Positions 53,300 through 61,167 of a DNA stretch of 64,000 nucleotides are shown in pieces. How positions within the stretch are numbered: position 1 is the first letter of the stretch; each line of letters starts with the position of its first letter. Source of the stretch: Streptomyces rubiginosohelvolus (GTDB lineage: Bacteria > Actinomycetota > Actinomycetes > Streptomycetales > Streptomycetaceae). Location of the stretch: contig NZ_BMTW01000001.1 in NCBI RefSeq assembly GCF_014649875.1, positions 496,001-560,000 on the forward strand, given 5' to 3'. A program made the translations under genes and the position numbers. The notes beneath the pieces are model-generated. The model saw only the letters and a list, made by a program, of their open reading frames with translations. It ran no database searches and was not told where the DNA came from.

Positions 53300-54013
53300 T
53301 CATATGCCCATGCCGAGTCCGCCACCGACCGGCAGCACTACGCCGGTCACGTAGCCGGCCTCGGCACTCGCCAGGAAGCGGACGGCGGCGGCCACTTCCT
53401 CGGCCCGGCCGGGCCGTCCCAGCGGTGTCCGGCTCAGGAACTGCTCGCGCCGGGTGTCGCTGAGGTCGCGTGTCATGTCGGTGTCGATCAGCCCGGGCGC
53501 CACCACGTTGACGGTGATGCCGCGCGACCCCAGCTCCCAGGCCAGCGAGCGGGCCATGCCGACCAGTCCGGCCTTGGCGGCCGCGTAGTTCGTCTGGCCC
53601 GGCGACCCCGTGAAGGCGGCCGACGAGGAGACCAGCACCAGCCGTCCCCAGCGCTCGGCGAGCATGCCCCGGGACGCGTGCTTGGCCAGCCGGATCACCG
53701 CACGGAGGTTGGTGTCGAGCACCGCGTCCACGTCGTCGTCGGCCATCGACAGCAGGAGCGCGTCCCGGGTGATGCCGGCGTTGGCCACCAGCACCTCCAC
53801 CGGCCCCTGCTCGGCGGCCACCTTCTCGAACAGCCGCGACACCGCCTCGGGATCGGTGATGTCGCAGGCCACCCCGTACAGGCCGGGCGGCGCCCCGCTG
53901 CTGTGGTGGGTGACCGCCACCCGGTCGCCCTGCGCGGCCAGGTCCCGGGCGATGGCGAGGCCGATGCCGCGGTTGCCTCCGGTGACCAGGACGGAGCGGC
54001 CGGTGCGCGTCAT
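53300..54013 (-). CDS. 3-oxoacyl-ACP reductase (FabG-type)
   Basis: A 237-residue SDR: VLVTGGNRGIGLAIARDL, VANAGITRDALLL, LVSSSAAFTGSPGQTNYAAAKAGLVG (Ser, Tyr, Lys) and APGLIDTDMTRDL. The TRDALLL and TDM(T) features are those of FabG/actinorhodin-type ketoreductases acting on ACP-bound beta-keto chains. The ATG overlaps the KAS II stop by four bases. Confidence 0.92.
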   Translation of the reverse strand: MTRTGRSVLVTGGNRGIGLAIARDLAAQGDRVAVTHHSSGAPPGLYGVACDITDPEAVSRLFEKVAAEQGPVEVLVANAGITRDALLLSMADDDVDAVLDTNLRAVIRLAKHASRGMLAERWGRLVLVSSSAAFTGSPGQTNYAAAKAGLVGMARSLAWELGSRGITVNVVAPGLIDTDMTRDLSDTRREQFLSRTPLGRPGRAEEVAAAVRFLASAEAGYVTGVVLPVGGGLGMGI

Positions 54014-55248
54014 GCCGCCGTCACCACCACGGCGGCGTTCTGCCCGCCGAACCCGAAGGAGTTCGACATCGCCGCGCCGATCGTCGCCGTGCGCGGCGCC
54101 CCGGCGACGACATCGATCTCCACCTGGGGATCGACGCGCTCCAGGTTCGCGGTCGGCGGTACGGAACCCTGCTCGACCGCCAGTACCGTGTACGCGGCCT
54201 CGACGGCGCCGGCCGCGCCGATCAGGTGGCCGATCACTCCCTTGGTCGAGGTGACCAGGGGGTGGTCGCCGATGACCCGGCGGATGACGGCGGCCTCGGT
54301 GACATCGTTCTTCGGCGTCGACGTGCCGTGCGCGTTGACGTGCGCCACCTCCGCCGGGTCGAGGCAGGCGTCGGCCAGCGCCGCGCGCATCGCCCGCTCC
54401 GCCCCGTCGCCCGTCGGATGCGGGGCGGAGGCGTGGAAGCCGTCCGCCGACGCTCCGAAGCCGCTGATCCTGGCGCGGACCCTGGCCCCTCGGGCGTGCG
54501 CGTCGGCCTCCCGTTCGAGCACCAGAACGCCGGCGCCCTCACCGGCGACGAAGCCGTCGCGGTGCGCGTCGAACGGGCGGGACGCGGCCGCCGGGTCCTC
54601 GGCACGCCGGGAGAGCGCGCCCATCTTGTGCAGGCTGGCCATGCCGGTGCGGGTGAGCGCCGCCTCCGAGCCGCCGGCCAGCACCACGTCGCAGAGTCCG
54701 GCCTCCAGCAGCATCCGGCCGATACCGATGGCGGTGGTGCCGGAGGCGCACGCGGTCGACACCACCTGGTTCGGCCCCAGCGCCTGGCAGTCCATGGCGA
54801 TGTGACCGGCCGTCATGTTCACCGGCGCCGTCACCATGAGCTGCGGCGAGACCACCGTCGGTCCGCTGCTCAGGTAGGTCTCGTGCTCGCGCTCGAAACT
54901 GGCGGAGCCGCCGAACGAGGTGCCGATCACCACGGCGACCCGTGCGCCGTCCCAGACCTGCGGGTCGAGGCCGGCGTCCGAGACGGCCAGCCGTGCGGCG
55001 GTGACGCCGAGCTGGCTGACCCGGTCCATCCGCAGCGCCGTGCGTCGGCCGAGTTCCGCCGCCGGGTCGAAGTCTTCGACCCGGCAGGAGAAGTCGACGG
55101 CCATGCCCTCCAGCCCGGGACTTCTGCTCGCGGTGGATAGGCCGTCCCAGATCCGGGCCACGTTGGCCTTCACCCCGGTCCCAGCCGGCGTGATGAGTCC
55201 CAGTCCGGTGACGGCCACGTCGAACCGGCGACGGCGTACGGCGGTCAC
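54010..55248 (-). CDS. Beta-ketoacyl-ACP synthase II (FabF-type)
   Basis: A 412-residue condensing enzyme with the complete C-H-H set: C167 in VVSTACASGTTAIG, His in VNAHGTSTPKNDVTEA and His in KGVIGHLIGAAGAVEAAY. It extends an ACP-bound chain. Only one chain-elongation KS is present with no chain-length factor, so it acts as a homodimer as in fatty acid synthesis. It starts at GTG 55246-55248 inside the ACP stop codon. Confidence 0.93.
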   Translation of the reverse strand: MTAVRRRRFDVAVTGLGLITPAGTGVKANVARIWDGLSTASRSPGLEGMAVDFSCRVEDFDPAAELGRRTALRMDRVSQLGVTAARLAVSDAGLDPQVWDGARVAVVIGTSFGGSASFEREHETYLSSGPTVVSPQLMVTAPVNMTAGHIAMDCQALGPNQVVSTACASGTTAIGIGRMLLEAGLCDVVLAGGSEAALTRTGMASLHKMGALSRRAEDPAAASRPFDAHRDGFVAGEGAGVLVLEREADAHARGARVRARISGFGASADGFHASAPHPTGDGAERAMRAALADACLDPAEVAHVNAHGTSTPKNDVTEAAVIRRVIGDHPLVTSTKGVIGHLIGAAGAVEAAYTVLAVEQGSVPPTANLERVDPQVEIDVVAGAPRTATIGAAMSNSFGFGGQNAAVVVTAA

Positions 55249-55487
55249 GAAGCCGCCTTGAGCCGGCCGTCGAGGGTGCCGACAACCTCGCCGACGGTGC
55301 GCTCGGGCGCGAGCTGGAGCTCGTCGAGCACCACGCCGAACTCCTTCTCCACGGCGACGCTGATCTCGACGATCAGGAGCGAGTCGAGGTCGAGGGATTC
55401 GAGCGTGGTGCCCTCGGTGAGGGACTCGGTCTCCACGCCGATCTTGGCGCCGAGCAGGGAGTAGAAGCGGTCCTGGACGTCGTTCAT
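55245..55487 (-). CDS. Acyl carrier protein
   Basis: An 80-residue acidic helical protein with the phosphopantetheine serine at S36 in SLDLDSLLIVEISVAVEKEFG. It carries the growing chain for the neighbouring KS enzymes and, if the pathway holds, delivers the beta-ketoacyl group to the AfsA-like protein. Both ends overlap neighbours by four bases, so it is made in step with KAS II and the acyltransferase. Confidence 0.95.
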   Translation of the reverse strand: MNDVQDRFYSLLGAKIGVETESLTEGTTLESLDLDSLLIVEISVAVEKEFGVVLDELQLAPERTVGEVVGTLDGRLKAAS

Positions 55488-56578
55488 GTCGGTTCTCCTG
55501 TCGATGGGTCGGTCGTCCGGGCGGTTCTCCGCCCGGGAGGTCTCTTCGGTTCGGGGCGGCTGACCACGGCCGCGGTGAAGGTGAATCCGCCACCGCCGTT
55601 CAGCACGAGGGCGTACTGTCCCGGCTCCAGCCGGTCGCCGATGGCGAGGTCGGCGAGCGAGGCGTTCAGGTCGCCGGCTCCCAGGTGGCCGGTGGCCCGC
55701 CCGAGGTCCAGCAGCGGCGCCGCGACGGACTCCGTCAATGGCGGTACGTACGCCTCCGCCATCGCCTTGGCGCCCAGCCGCGGCAGCACGGCGTGACGCA
55801 GTCGCGGATCGTCCGGTGCGAGGCCGCAGGAGGCGAGCGCCTCGCGGACGGCTTCCCGGATGCGGTCGTGCGCGAGCTTGGTGAAGTGGTCGACGCCGAT
55901 GGACCGGACGAAGTGGCGCTTGGGACGCCGGACGTCGATCATCGGGCCGTGTCCGAGCGGGTCCGCGTTCAGCTCGTCCTCGCCGCGGTGCATGACCTCC
56001 AGCTCGGAGGCCACCGTGGTCGCCAGGGCGTGCAGGGTGAGGTCCGAAGGCAGCTCGTCACCGCGGTGCACCAGCACCGCCGTGCCAGCGTCGCCCGCGG
56101 CCATGCCGTAGTCGGTGCGCCAGCGGTGCCAGCTCGGCATGAGGAACCGGTCGCCGGTGGTCACCAGGGCCGGCCCGGCCTGCGGGTCGCCCTGGAGCCG
56201 GGAGACGGCCAGCTCGATGCCGATGGCTCCCCCGTTGCACTGCTGCAGCAGTCCGATCGGCACCGCGTGGTGCGCGCTCAGCCGGTCGGCGATGTAGTGG
56301 GACGCCGACCACGCGTCGTGCCCCTGATGGTGCACGCTCGCGTGCAGCACCATCGACAGCGTCCGTGCCGGGCAGTCGCCCCGCTCCAGCACGCGCTGCC
56401 CGGCGGCCACGGCCATGTCCGGCGGCGCGGTCTCCGCGCTGACCGGCAGCGCCGTGTATCCCAGGTCGGCCGCGGTGCGCCGGTCCACGTCCCCGGCGGC
56501 CAGGGCCTCCTCGACGGTCTGCCTCTCCGACGGGTACCAGGCCGCGCACACGAGCCCGTAGGTTCCGCTCAGCCGCAT
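55484..56578 (-). CDS. KAS III-like acyltransferase (CerJ/ChlB3/DpsC-type), copy 2
   Basis: A 364-residue paralogue of the gene at 36474. It has C114 in LQQCNGGAIGIELAVSRL and RATGHLGAGDLNASLADL in place of HQAN, and the same VLHASVHHQGHDAWSASHYIADRL region. It likely shuttles an acyl group between CoA or ACP and another acceptor. The C-terminus has a basic 25-residue extension. The ATG (56576-56578) overlaps the AfsA-like stop, so the two are translationally coupled. Confidence 0.88.
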   Translation of the reverse strand: MRLSGTYGLVCAAWYPSERQTVEEALAAGDVDRRTAADLGYTALPVSAETAPPDMAVAAGQRVLERGDCPARTLSMVLHASVHHQGHDAWSASHYIADRLSAHHAVPIGLLQQCNGGAIGIELAVSRLQGDPQAGPALVTTGDRFLMPSWHRWRTDYGMAAGDAGTAVLVHRGDELPSDLTLHALATTVASELEVMHRGEDELNADPLGHGPMIDVRRPKRHFVRSIGVDHFTKLAHDRIREAVREALASCGLAPDDPRLRHAVLPRLGAKAMAEAYVPPLTESVAAPLLDLGRATGHLGAGDLNASLADLAIGDRLEPGQYALVLNGGGGFTFTAAVVSRPEPKRPPGRRTARTTDPSTGEPT

Positions 56579-57597
56579 CAAAGGACACCGGCAGGGGCCG
56601 CGGAAACGGGAGCCGCCGACGGCTCAAGGACCGTGACCTCGCAGTCGCAGGCGGTCGCCCCGTCCTGCTCGAACAGCACGCGCACCGAGCGGCTGTGGCC
56701 GGCCTGCTCCACCCGCGCGGACACCTCCGTCGGGCTGTCCAGCTCGACGAAGCGTCCGAACCGGGCACTCAGCGCGCTCACCCGCCAGGGCCCGGTCATC
56801 CCGCCGGCCTCCTCCACCGTCTCCGGCGCGATCGCCGACAGGGCGGCCTGCCGGGCGGCTTCCAGCAGCGCGGTCGCCGGTACGTGGTCGAGCGGGTGGT
56901 CGTAGAACACCGGGTGCGCGACCGGTACATCGAGGTCCGCCACGGTCCGTCCGCCGGCGCGGCGCACCGTCGACAGGACGACGTTCTCCTCCAGCGCCCG
57001 CCCCGCCCGGCGGCCGTCCGCGGGGGTGCCGCCCACGCGCGGCGGCATGGTGTCGGACAGCGGCGCCACCGAGCTGCGGCGCCGGGTCCGGAAGCTCTCG
57101 TAGCCGGCCCGTGACGGATACCCGGCGACCACCGTGCTGCTCGCCGCTCGGCGCCCGGCGAGGTACAGCTCGGTCACCAGCGTCGCGCCGAGCAGGGACT
57201 CTCCACGCCGCTTCGGGTCCCGGACCTCGATGACCATCGTCAGCTCGTCGGAGCCGGTCCCGGGCTGCGGGTGCGCCGGTTCGCCGTCGAGCGCGATGGA
57301 CCACTCCGCGATGAGGAACGCCGTGTCCGACGGCACCCCGAGGTGACGGTGGGCCACCAGGGTTCCGGCCTGTCGCGAGCACTCCAGGAGCAGCATCGGG
57401 TCGACGTACGCCGAGGGCACCGGGTCGTCGTTGAAGTAGCGGTGGGCGGACGGCAGCCGCGCCGCGACGGCGAAGCGGCCGTCGTCCAGCGCGACATGGT
57501 CGGTGACGAAGACCTCGTCGGCCGCGTGCCGGTGCACCAGCGACCGCTCCAACGGCGCGTCGAACCGCAGCCGCCGCTCACCGTCGACCTGAGTCAT
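56578..57597 (-). CDS. AfsA-family hot-dog protein (gamma-butyrolactone biosynthesis type)
   Basis: A 339-residue protein with two AfsA repeats. The first (about 18-150) has SLVHRHAADEVFVTDHVALDD and YVDPMLLLECSRQAGTLVAHR with E72, R75 and Q76; the second (about 205-320) has HPVFYDHPLDHVPATALLEAARQAAL. AfsA/ScbA condense a beta-ketoacyl chain from ACP with dihydroxyacetone phosphate, the first step to A-factor-type signals; MmfL-type relatives make furans. It is the first gene of the eight-gene operon. No receptor gene of the ArpA type adjoins it. Start ATG 57595-57597. Confidence 0.9.
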   Translation of the reverse strand: MTQVDGERRLRFDAPLERSLVHRHAADEVFVTDHVALDDGRFAVAARLPSAHRYFNDDPVPSAYVDPMLLLECSRQAGTLVAHRHLGVPSDTAFLIAEWSIALDGEPAHPQPGTGSDELTMVIEVRDPKRRGESLLGATLVTELYLAGRRAASSTVVAGYPSRAGYESFRTRRRSSVAPLSDTMPPRVGGTPADGRRAGRALEENVVLSTVRRAGGRTVADLDVPVAHPVFYDHPLDHVPATALLEAARQAALSAIAPETVEEAGGMTGPWRVSALSARFGRFVELDSPTEVSARVEQAGHSRSVRVLFEQDGATACDCEVTVLEPSAAPVSAAPAGVL

Positions 57598-58009
57598 CGA
57601 CCTGCTCCCTTCACATCGGTCACGCTGTGGCGCCTGCGCGGAACACCGGTGGTCCGGCGCGGCCCGGCGGCGGAATCCGGACGCCGGGCGACGTCATGTC
57701 TCGTCGCTGTCATCCGCGGGCACTCCTCCCCGTGGGAGACCGGTGACGTGTGCACCGCTCTCGCTGTCTCGTCGTGGTGTGCCGCGTGCATCGAACTCCG
57801 CGGCCGACTGAGCGAGAAGCTAGCCCCGGCGTCTTTCGCGCTGCTGTCGGAGCGTGTAAGCGACGGCTCCGGGCGCGTGGTCGCCGCTGGTCAGGAGCGT
57901 GCCCCGGCGTGGCCTCACCCCCTTGCCCTCAACCGCGCTTGAGGTCCTACGGTCGCCGTGAGGCCCGTACGACCGGCCCGGCCACCACGCCATCGAGGGA
58001 GCATCCGCC
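57598..58009. promoter_or_regulatory. Divergent control region between the AfsA-like operon and a MarR-like gene
   Basis: A 412-base region without a gene. TGTCTCGTCG occurs twice (57697-57706 and about 57765), 68 bases apart, and could be a binding-site pair for a SARP-type activator, although the spacing exceeds the usual 11 bases. I do not see a clear gamma-butyrolactone-receptor (ARE) palindrome. GAGGGAGC at about 57994 serves the MarR-like gene. Confidence 0.4.
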
Positions 58010-58477
58010 ATGCCCGATCAGCAGCTCAGCGACGCCGAACTCGCCGCACAGCCCGCCGCCTACTGGACCGGGGTCGCCCACGAGGCGCTGATCGCGTACA
58101 CCCGGGAGCGGCAGGCCGAGAAGGGGTACACCCAGCCCCAGTTCTGGCTGCTGCGCAATCTGTCGGCCGCCGACATCTCACCCGACGGCGCGGGAATGAC
58201 CCTCCCCGAGCTTCAGCGGGCCATGGCCTCGTACATCCGGCCCGAGGACGACCTCGCGGTCGAGGCCGAGGCGCTCGTACGGAAGGGCCGGCTGCGGCGG
58301 GACGCGGAGGACCGGCTGTGGATCACGGAGGAGGGGGAGCAGGCGCGCCTGGACCTCAAGCGCAACGCTCCCGCGATCCGCGCCGCGCTCCACGCGGGGA
58401 TCCCCGACGCGGACTACGTCACCACCGTGAAGGTGCTGCGGCAGCTGGTGCGTAACGCGGGAGGGACAGCCGCCTGA
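58010..58477 (+). CDS. MarR-like winged-helix protein
   Basis: A 155-residue protein. GYTQPQFWLLRNLSAADISPDG, TLPELQRAMASYIRPEDDLAVEAEALVRKGRL and LWITEEGEQARLDLKRNAP correspond to helices 2-3, the DNA-reading helix region and the wing-plus-dimer helix of MarR proteins, but the recognition helix is unusual (PEDDL). It may regulate the divergent AfsA-like operon, or be unrelated core content. Confidence 0.75.
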   Translation: MPDQQLSDAELAAQPAAYWTGVAHEALIAYTRERQAEKGYTQPQFWLLRNLSAADISPDGAGMTLPELQRAMASYIRPEDDLAVEAEALVRKGRLRRDAEDRLWITEEGEQARLDLKRNAPAIRAALHAGIPDADYVTTVKVLRQLVRNAGGTAA

Positions 58478-58553
58478 AAGCCCCGTATCCGGTCCAGCCC
58501 TCGCGGGCAAGCGGCCGTTCGGGGGCTTCCCGGACACGACCTAGGCTGGGGCC

Positions 58554-59393
58554 ATGCCCACGCCCCCCGCATATGCCCTCGTCGCCACGGACCTGGACGG
58601 CACCCTGCTGCGCCCCGACGACACCGTCAGCGCCCGGTCCCGTGCCGCGCTCGGTCTCGCCGCCGCCTCGGGCGCCCGGCATCTGATCGTGACCGGGCGG
58701 CCCGTCCCGGGGATACGGTCGCTGCTCGCGGACCTCGCGTACACCGGGCTCGTCGTCTGCGGGCAGGGCACCCAGCTCTACGACGCGGACGCCGGGCGGC
58801 TGCTGCGCTCCGTCGCCCTGGACCGGGAGGCCGCCGACACCGCGCTCGGCAAGATCGAGGCGGAGGTGGGGGCCGTGTTCGCCGCCGTGGACCAGGACGG
58901 CGTGGACGGGGTGACCCTGATCGAGGCCGGCTACCGGATGCCGAATCCGACCCTGCCCGCCCAACGCGTCGGCTCCCGCGAGGCGTTGTGGGCGCGGCCC
59001 GTCATCAAGGTGCTGGTGCGCCACCCGGAGCTGGGCGACGACGCGCTGGCCGCCGTCGCACGCGGGGCCGTGGGCGATCTGGCGACGGTGACCATGGCGG
59101 GGCCCGGCACGGTGGAGCTGGCTCCGCGCGGGGTGGACAAGGGCACGGGTCTCGCGGCGGCCGCCGAGCTGCTGGGCATCGGGGCCGAGCGGACCGTCGC
59201 GTTCGGCGACATGCCCAACGACCTGCCGATGTTCGCCGGTTCGGGCCTCCGGGTGGCCATGGGCAACGCCCACCCGGAGCTGCGCGCGGCGGCCGACGAG
59301 GTGACCCTGTCGAACGCGGAGGACGGCGTCGCGGTGGTCCTGGAGCGGCTGTTCGGCACCGGGGGCCGTGACGGGCAGAGCCCCGGCCTCTAG
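58554..59393 (+). CDS. Cof-type HAD-IIB phosphatase
   Basis: A 279-residue hydrolase: LVATDLDGTLLRPDDTVSARS (nucleophile), LIVTGRPVPGIRSLL (motif II), KVLVRHPELGDDALA in the cap and VAFGDMPNDLPMF (metal-binding motif IV). Cof/YbiV-type enzymes hydrolyse sugar phosphates and FMN-like compounds. The stop is immediately followed by a DasR-like palindrome. Confidence 0.93.
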   Translation: MPTPPAYALVATDLDGTLLRPDDTVSARSRAALGLAAASGARHLIVTGRPVPGIRSLLADLAYTGLVVCGQGTQLYDADAGRLLRSVALDREAADTALGKIEAEVGAVFAAVDQDGVDGVTLIEAGYRMPNPTLPAQRVGSREALWARPVIKVLVRHPELGDDALAAVARGAVGDLATVTMAGPGTVELAPRGVDKGTGLAAAAELLGIGAERTVAFGDMPNDLPMFAGSGLRVAMGNAHPELRAAADEVTLSNAEDGVAVVLERLFGTGGRDGQSPGL

Positions 59394-59394
59394 T

Positions 59395-59408
59395 TTGGTC
59401 TAGACCAA
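59395..59408. promoter_or_regulatory. Perfect DasR-responsive-element-like palindrome
   Basis: TTGGTCTAGACCAA is a perfect 14-bp palindrome. Its centre TGGTCTAGACCA is identical to the core of the published dre consensus bound by the GntR-family repressor DasR (N-acetylglucosamine response). It lies 127 bases upstream of the secreted RTX-like gene's start and 2 bases past the HAD stop. Confidence 0.75.
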
Positions 59409-59534
59409 GACGGGTAGGCTGCGGTCGCCCGCGTGGCGACCCCACCGCCACGCGCGGCGCTTGACATGCCCCTGCCCTCACCTGCTCCGTAACGGCAGGC
59501 GGGCGGGCCCCCACGGACCCACCGAGGAGTTGTC

Positions 59535-60299
59535 GTGAAGCGCAAGAGGATGTCGGCCGTCGTGACCCTGCTCGCCACCGGCCTCGCCGTGTCCCCGGCC
59601 GTCGCGGCCCCCAACGCCGCCGAGGGCAAGGCCCGCGTCGGCGCCGACTGGGCGAAGCAGTCGGTCACCTTCACCGCCGCCCCGGGGCAGGTCAACGACC
59701 TGCACGTGGTCCCGATGGACCAGGGCGACGGGGTCCGGCGGATCGGCTTCCGGGACTCGGTTCCGCTCCAGCCCGGCGACCACTGCACGTACCTGGAGCC
59801 GGGCGTCGAGACGTACGTCGTCTGCGAACTGCCCACGGACAGCGCCCGGCCGGACCGGATCGACGTCTTCCTCGGCGACGGCGACGACGAGATCGCCACC
59901 AGCGACCCGGGCGTCGCCACCGTCAGCGGCGGCCCCGGTGACGACATGCTGCACGCCCACACCGCGCACACCGTGCGGGGCGACGCGGGCGACGACATGG
60001 TCATGGGGCGCGTCGTCCTCGACGGCGGCGACGGCATGGACCACCTGATGGCCGTCGACGGCGACCAGTTCCTGTGGGGCGGCCGGGGCGACGACATGAT
60101 CGAGGCGTACGACGGCAAGGACGTCGTGTACGCGGGCCCGGGCGACGACCACGTCATGGGAGGGGAGGGCGACGACATCCTCTTCGGCGGCTCCGGCGAC
60201 GACATGCTGCACGGCGAGGCGGGCGACGATGTGCTCGTCGGCGGCTCGGGGAAGGACACGGTCGAGGGCGGCCCGGGCCGGAACATCACACTCCCCTGA
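59535..60299 (+). CDS. Secreted RTX-like calcium-binding repeat protein
   Basis: A 254-residue exported protein. A basic start MKRKR and hydrophobic core [18 protein letters not shown] make a signal peptide cut near residue 25. After a small beta domain with two Cys, the C-terminal half has about eight nonapeptide repeats of the RTX type ([63 protein letters not shown]). Many units carry Met and His in place of the usual residues. Likely a calcium-dependent beta-roll outside the cell. GTG start 59535 with GAGGAG. Confidence 0.88.
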   Translation: MKRKRMSAVVTLLATGLAVSPAVAAPNAAEGKARVGADWAKQSVTFTAAPGQVNDLHVVPMDQGDGVRRIGFRDSVPLQPGDHCTYLEPGVETYVVCELPTDSARPDRIDVFLGDGDDEIATSDPGVATVSGGPGDDMLHAHTAHTVRGDAGDDMVMGRVVLDGGDGMDHLMAVDGDQFLWGGRGDDMIEAYDGKDVVYAGPGDDHVMGGEGDDILFGGSGDDMLHGEAGDDVLVGGSGKDTVEGGPGRNITLP

Positions 60300-60305
60300 A
60301 CCCCC

Positions 60306-61055
60306 TTACACCTGGGGTGGGTTGAGCTTGCGGAAGTAGGTCCAGCTCGTCTCGTTCGGCTCGCTCCACCGCTCCGGGGCGTGCGCGAACTCCGGGTGGT
60401 GGTCGGCGATGTAGGCCCGGGTGCGCTCGGGGACCTCGGTGTACGCGCCGAGTTTGCGGCCCCGGCAGTGGAAGGTGAGACCGCCGGGCCGCTGCCCCCG
60501 GGCCATCCACGGCAGCCACGGGGACATCCGGCTCCACGACATCGTGGCCGGGACGCTGGGGGCCTGGCCCGCCAGGCCGGCGCGGTCCGCGAAGAACTGG
60601 AAGAGTTCCAGGGCCTTGTAGGTGTCCCCCGCCGAGTGCACCGGGTACTGGGCGACCGGCAGCGGCGACGGGTAGGCGAGCGGGATCTCCAGGCTGAAGC
60701 AGACCTGGTCCCCGAGGTCGGTCGTCGGGATCGGGAAGGGACGCCACTTCTGGTTGGCCGGGTCGTTCCAGACGTGCACCACCGGCAGGTCCTGCCAGGT
60801 CTCCAGGATCTCGCGGCTGACGGGATCCAGGTAGAACGCGGCCTCACGGGTGAGCAGTTGGTACGCGTCGGGCCCGGCTTCCACGTCCTGGACCAGGCGG
60901 GCGACATTGAGCCCCTCGAAGCCGAAGATCCGCTGGTAGGGCTCGTCGGGGGCCCAGGAATAGACGTCTCCGGACCACCAGTACGTGACCTCCTCGCCGT
61001 CGAGGGAGGCGCGGGTGCGGGCGAAGGAGCGGAGCAGTTCCGCGGGGGTCGTCAT
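60306..61055 (-). CDS. DUF1838-family protein
   Basis: A 249-residue protein of unknown function. SLDGEEVTYWWSGDVYSW and LTREAAFYLDPVSREILETW are DUF1838 hallmarks, with TMSWSRMSPWLPWMARGQR and LTFHCRGRKL later. No signal peptide is seen. The start is ATG 61053-61055. It lies 6 bases from the convergent RTX-like gene, and a seven-base tandem repeat occupies its upstream region. Confidence 0.82.
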   Translation of the reverse strand: MTTPAELLRSFARTRASLDGEEVTYWWSGDVYSWAPDEPYQRIFGFEGLNVARLVQDVEAGPDAYQLLTREAAFYLDPVSREILETWQDLPVVHVWNDPANQKWRPFPIPTTDLGDQVCFSLEIPLAYPSPLPVAQYPVHSAGDTYKALELFQFFADRAGLAGQAPSVPATMSWSRMSPWLPWMARGQRPGGLTFHCRGRKLGAYTEVPERTRAYIADHHPEFAHAPERWSEPNETSWTYFRKLNPPQV

Positions 61056-61093
61056 ACCGACCACTGTGCGCGATACGGGCCGCTCCGCGCGAT

Positions 61094-61149
61094 CGGCAGG
61101 CGGCAGGCGGCAGGCGCCAGGCGGCAGGCGGCAGGCGGCAGGCGGCAGC
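61094..61149. repeat. Tandem heptanucleotide repeat (CGGCAGG)n
   Basis: Eight consecutive 7-base units: seven of CGGCAGG (the last ending in C) and one CGCCAGG as the fourth. It fills most of the gap between the end of the PPM-type regulator gene and the start of the DUF1838 gene, on the same strand, so copy changes would alter promoter or spacer length. Confidence 0.85.
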
Positions 61150-61167
61150 GACCAGGGTGGGCGGGAT

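Noticed and set aside
58419-59273. 284-codon minus-strand open frame
   Set aside because: It is antisense to the Cof-type phosphatase, whose motifs are complete.
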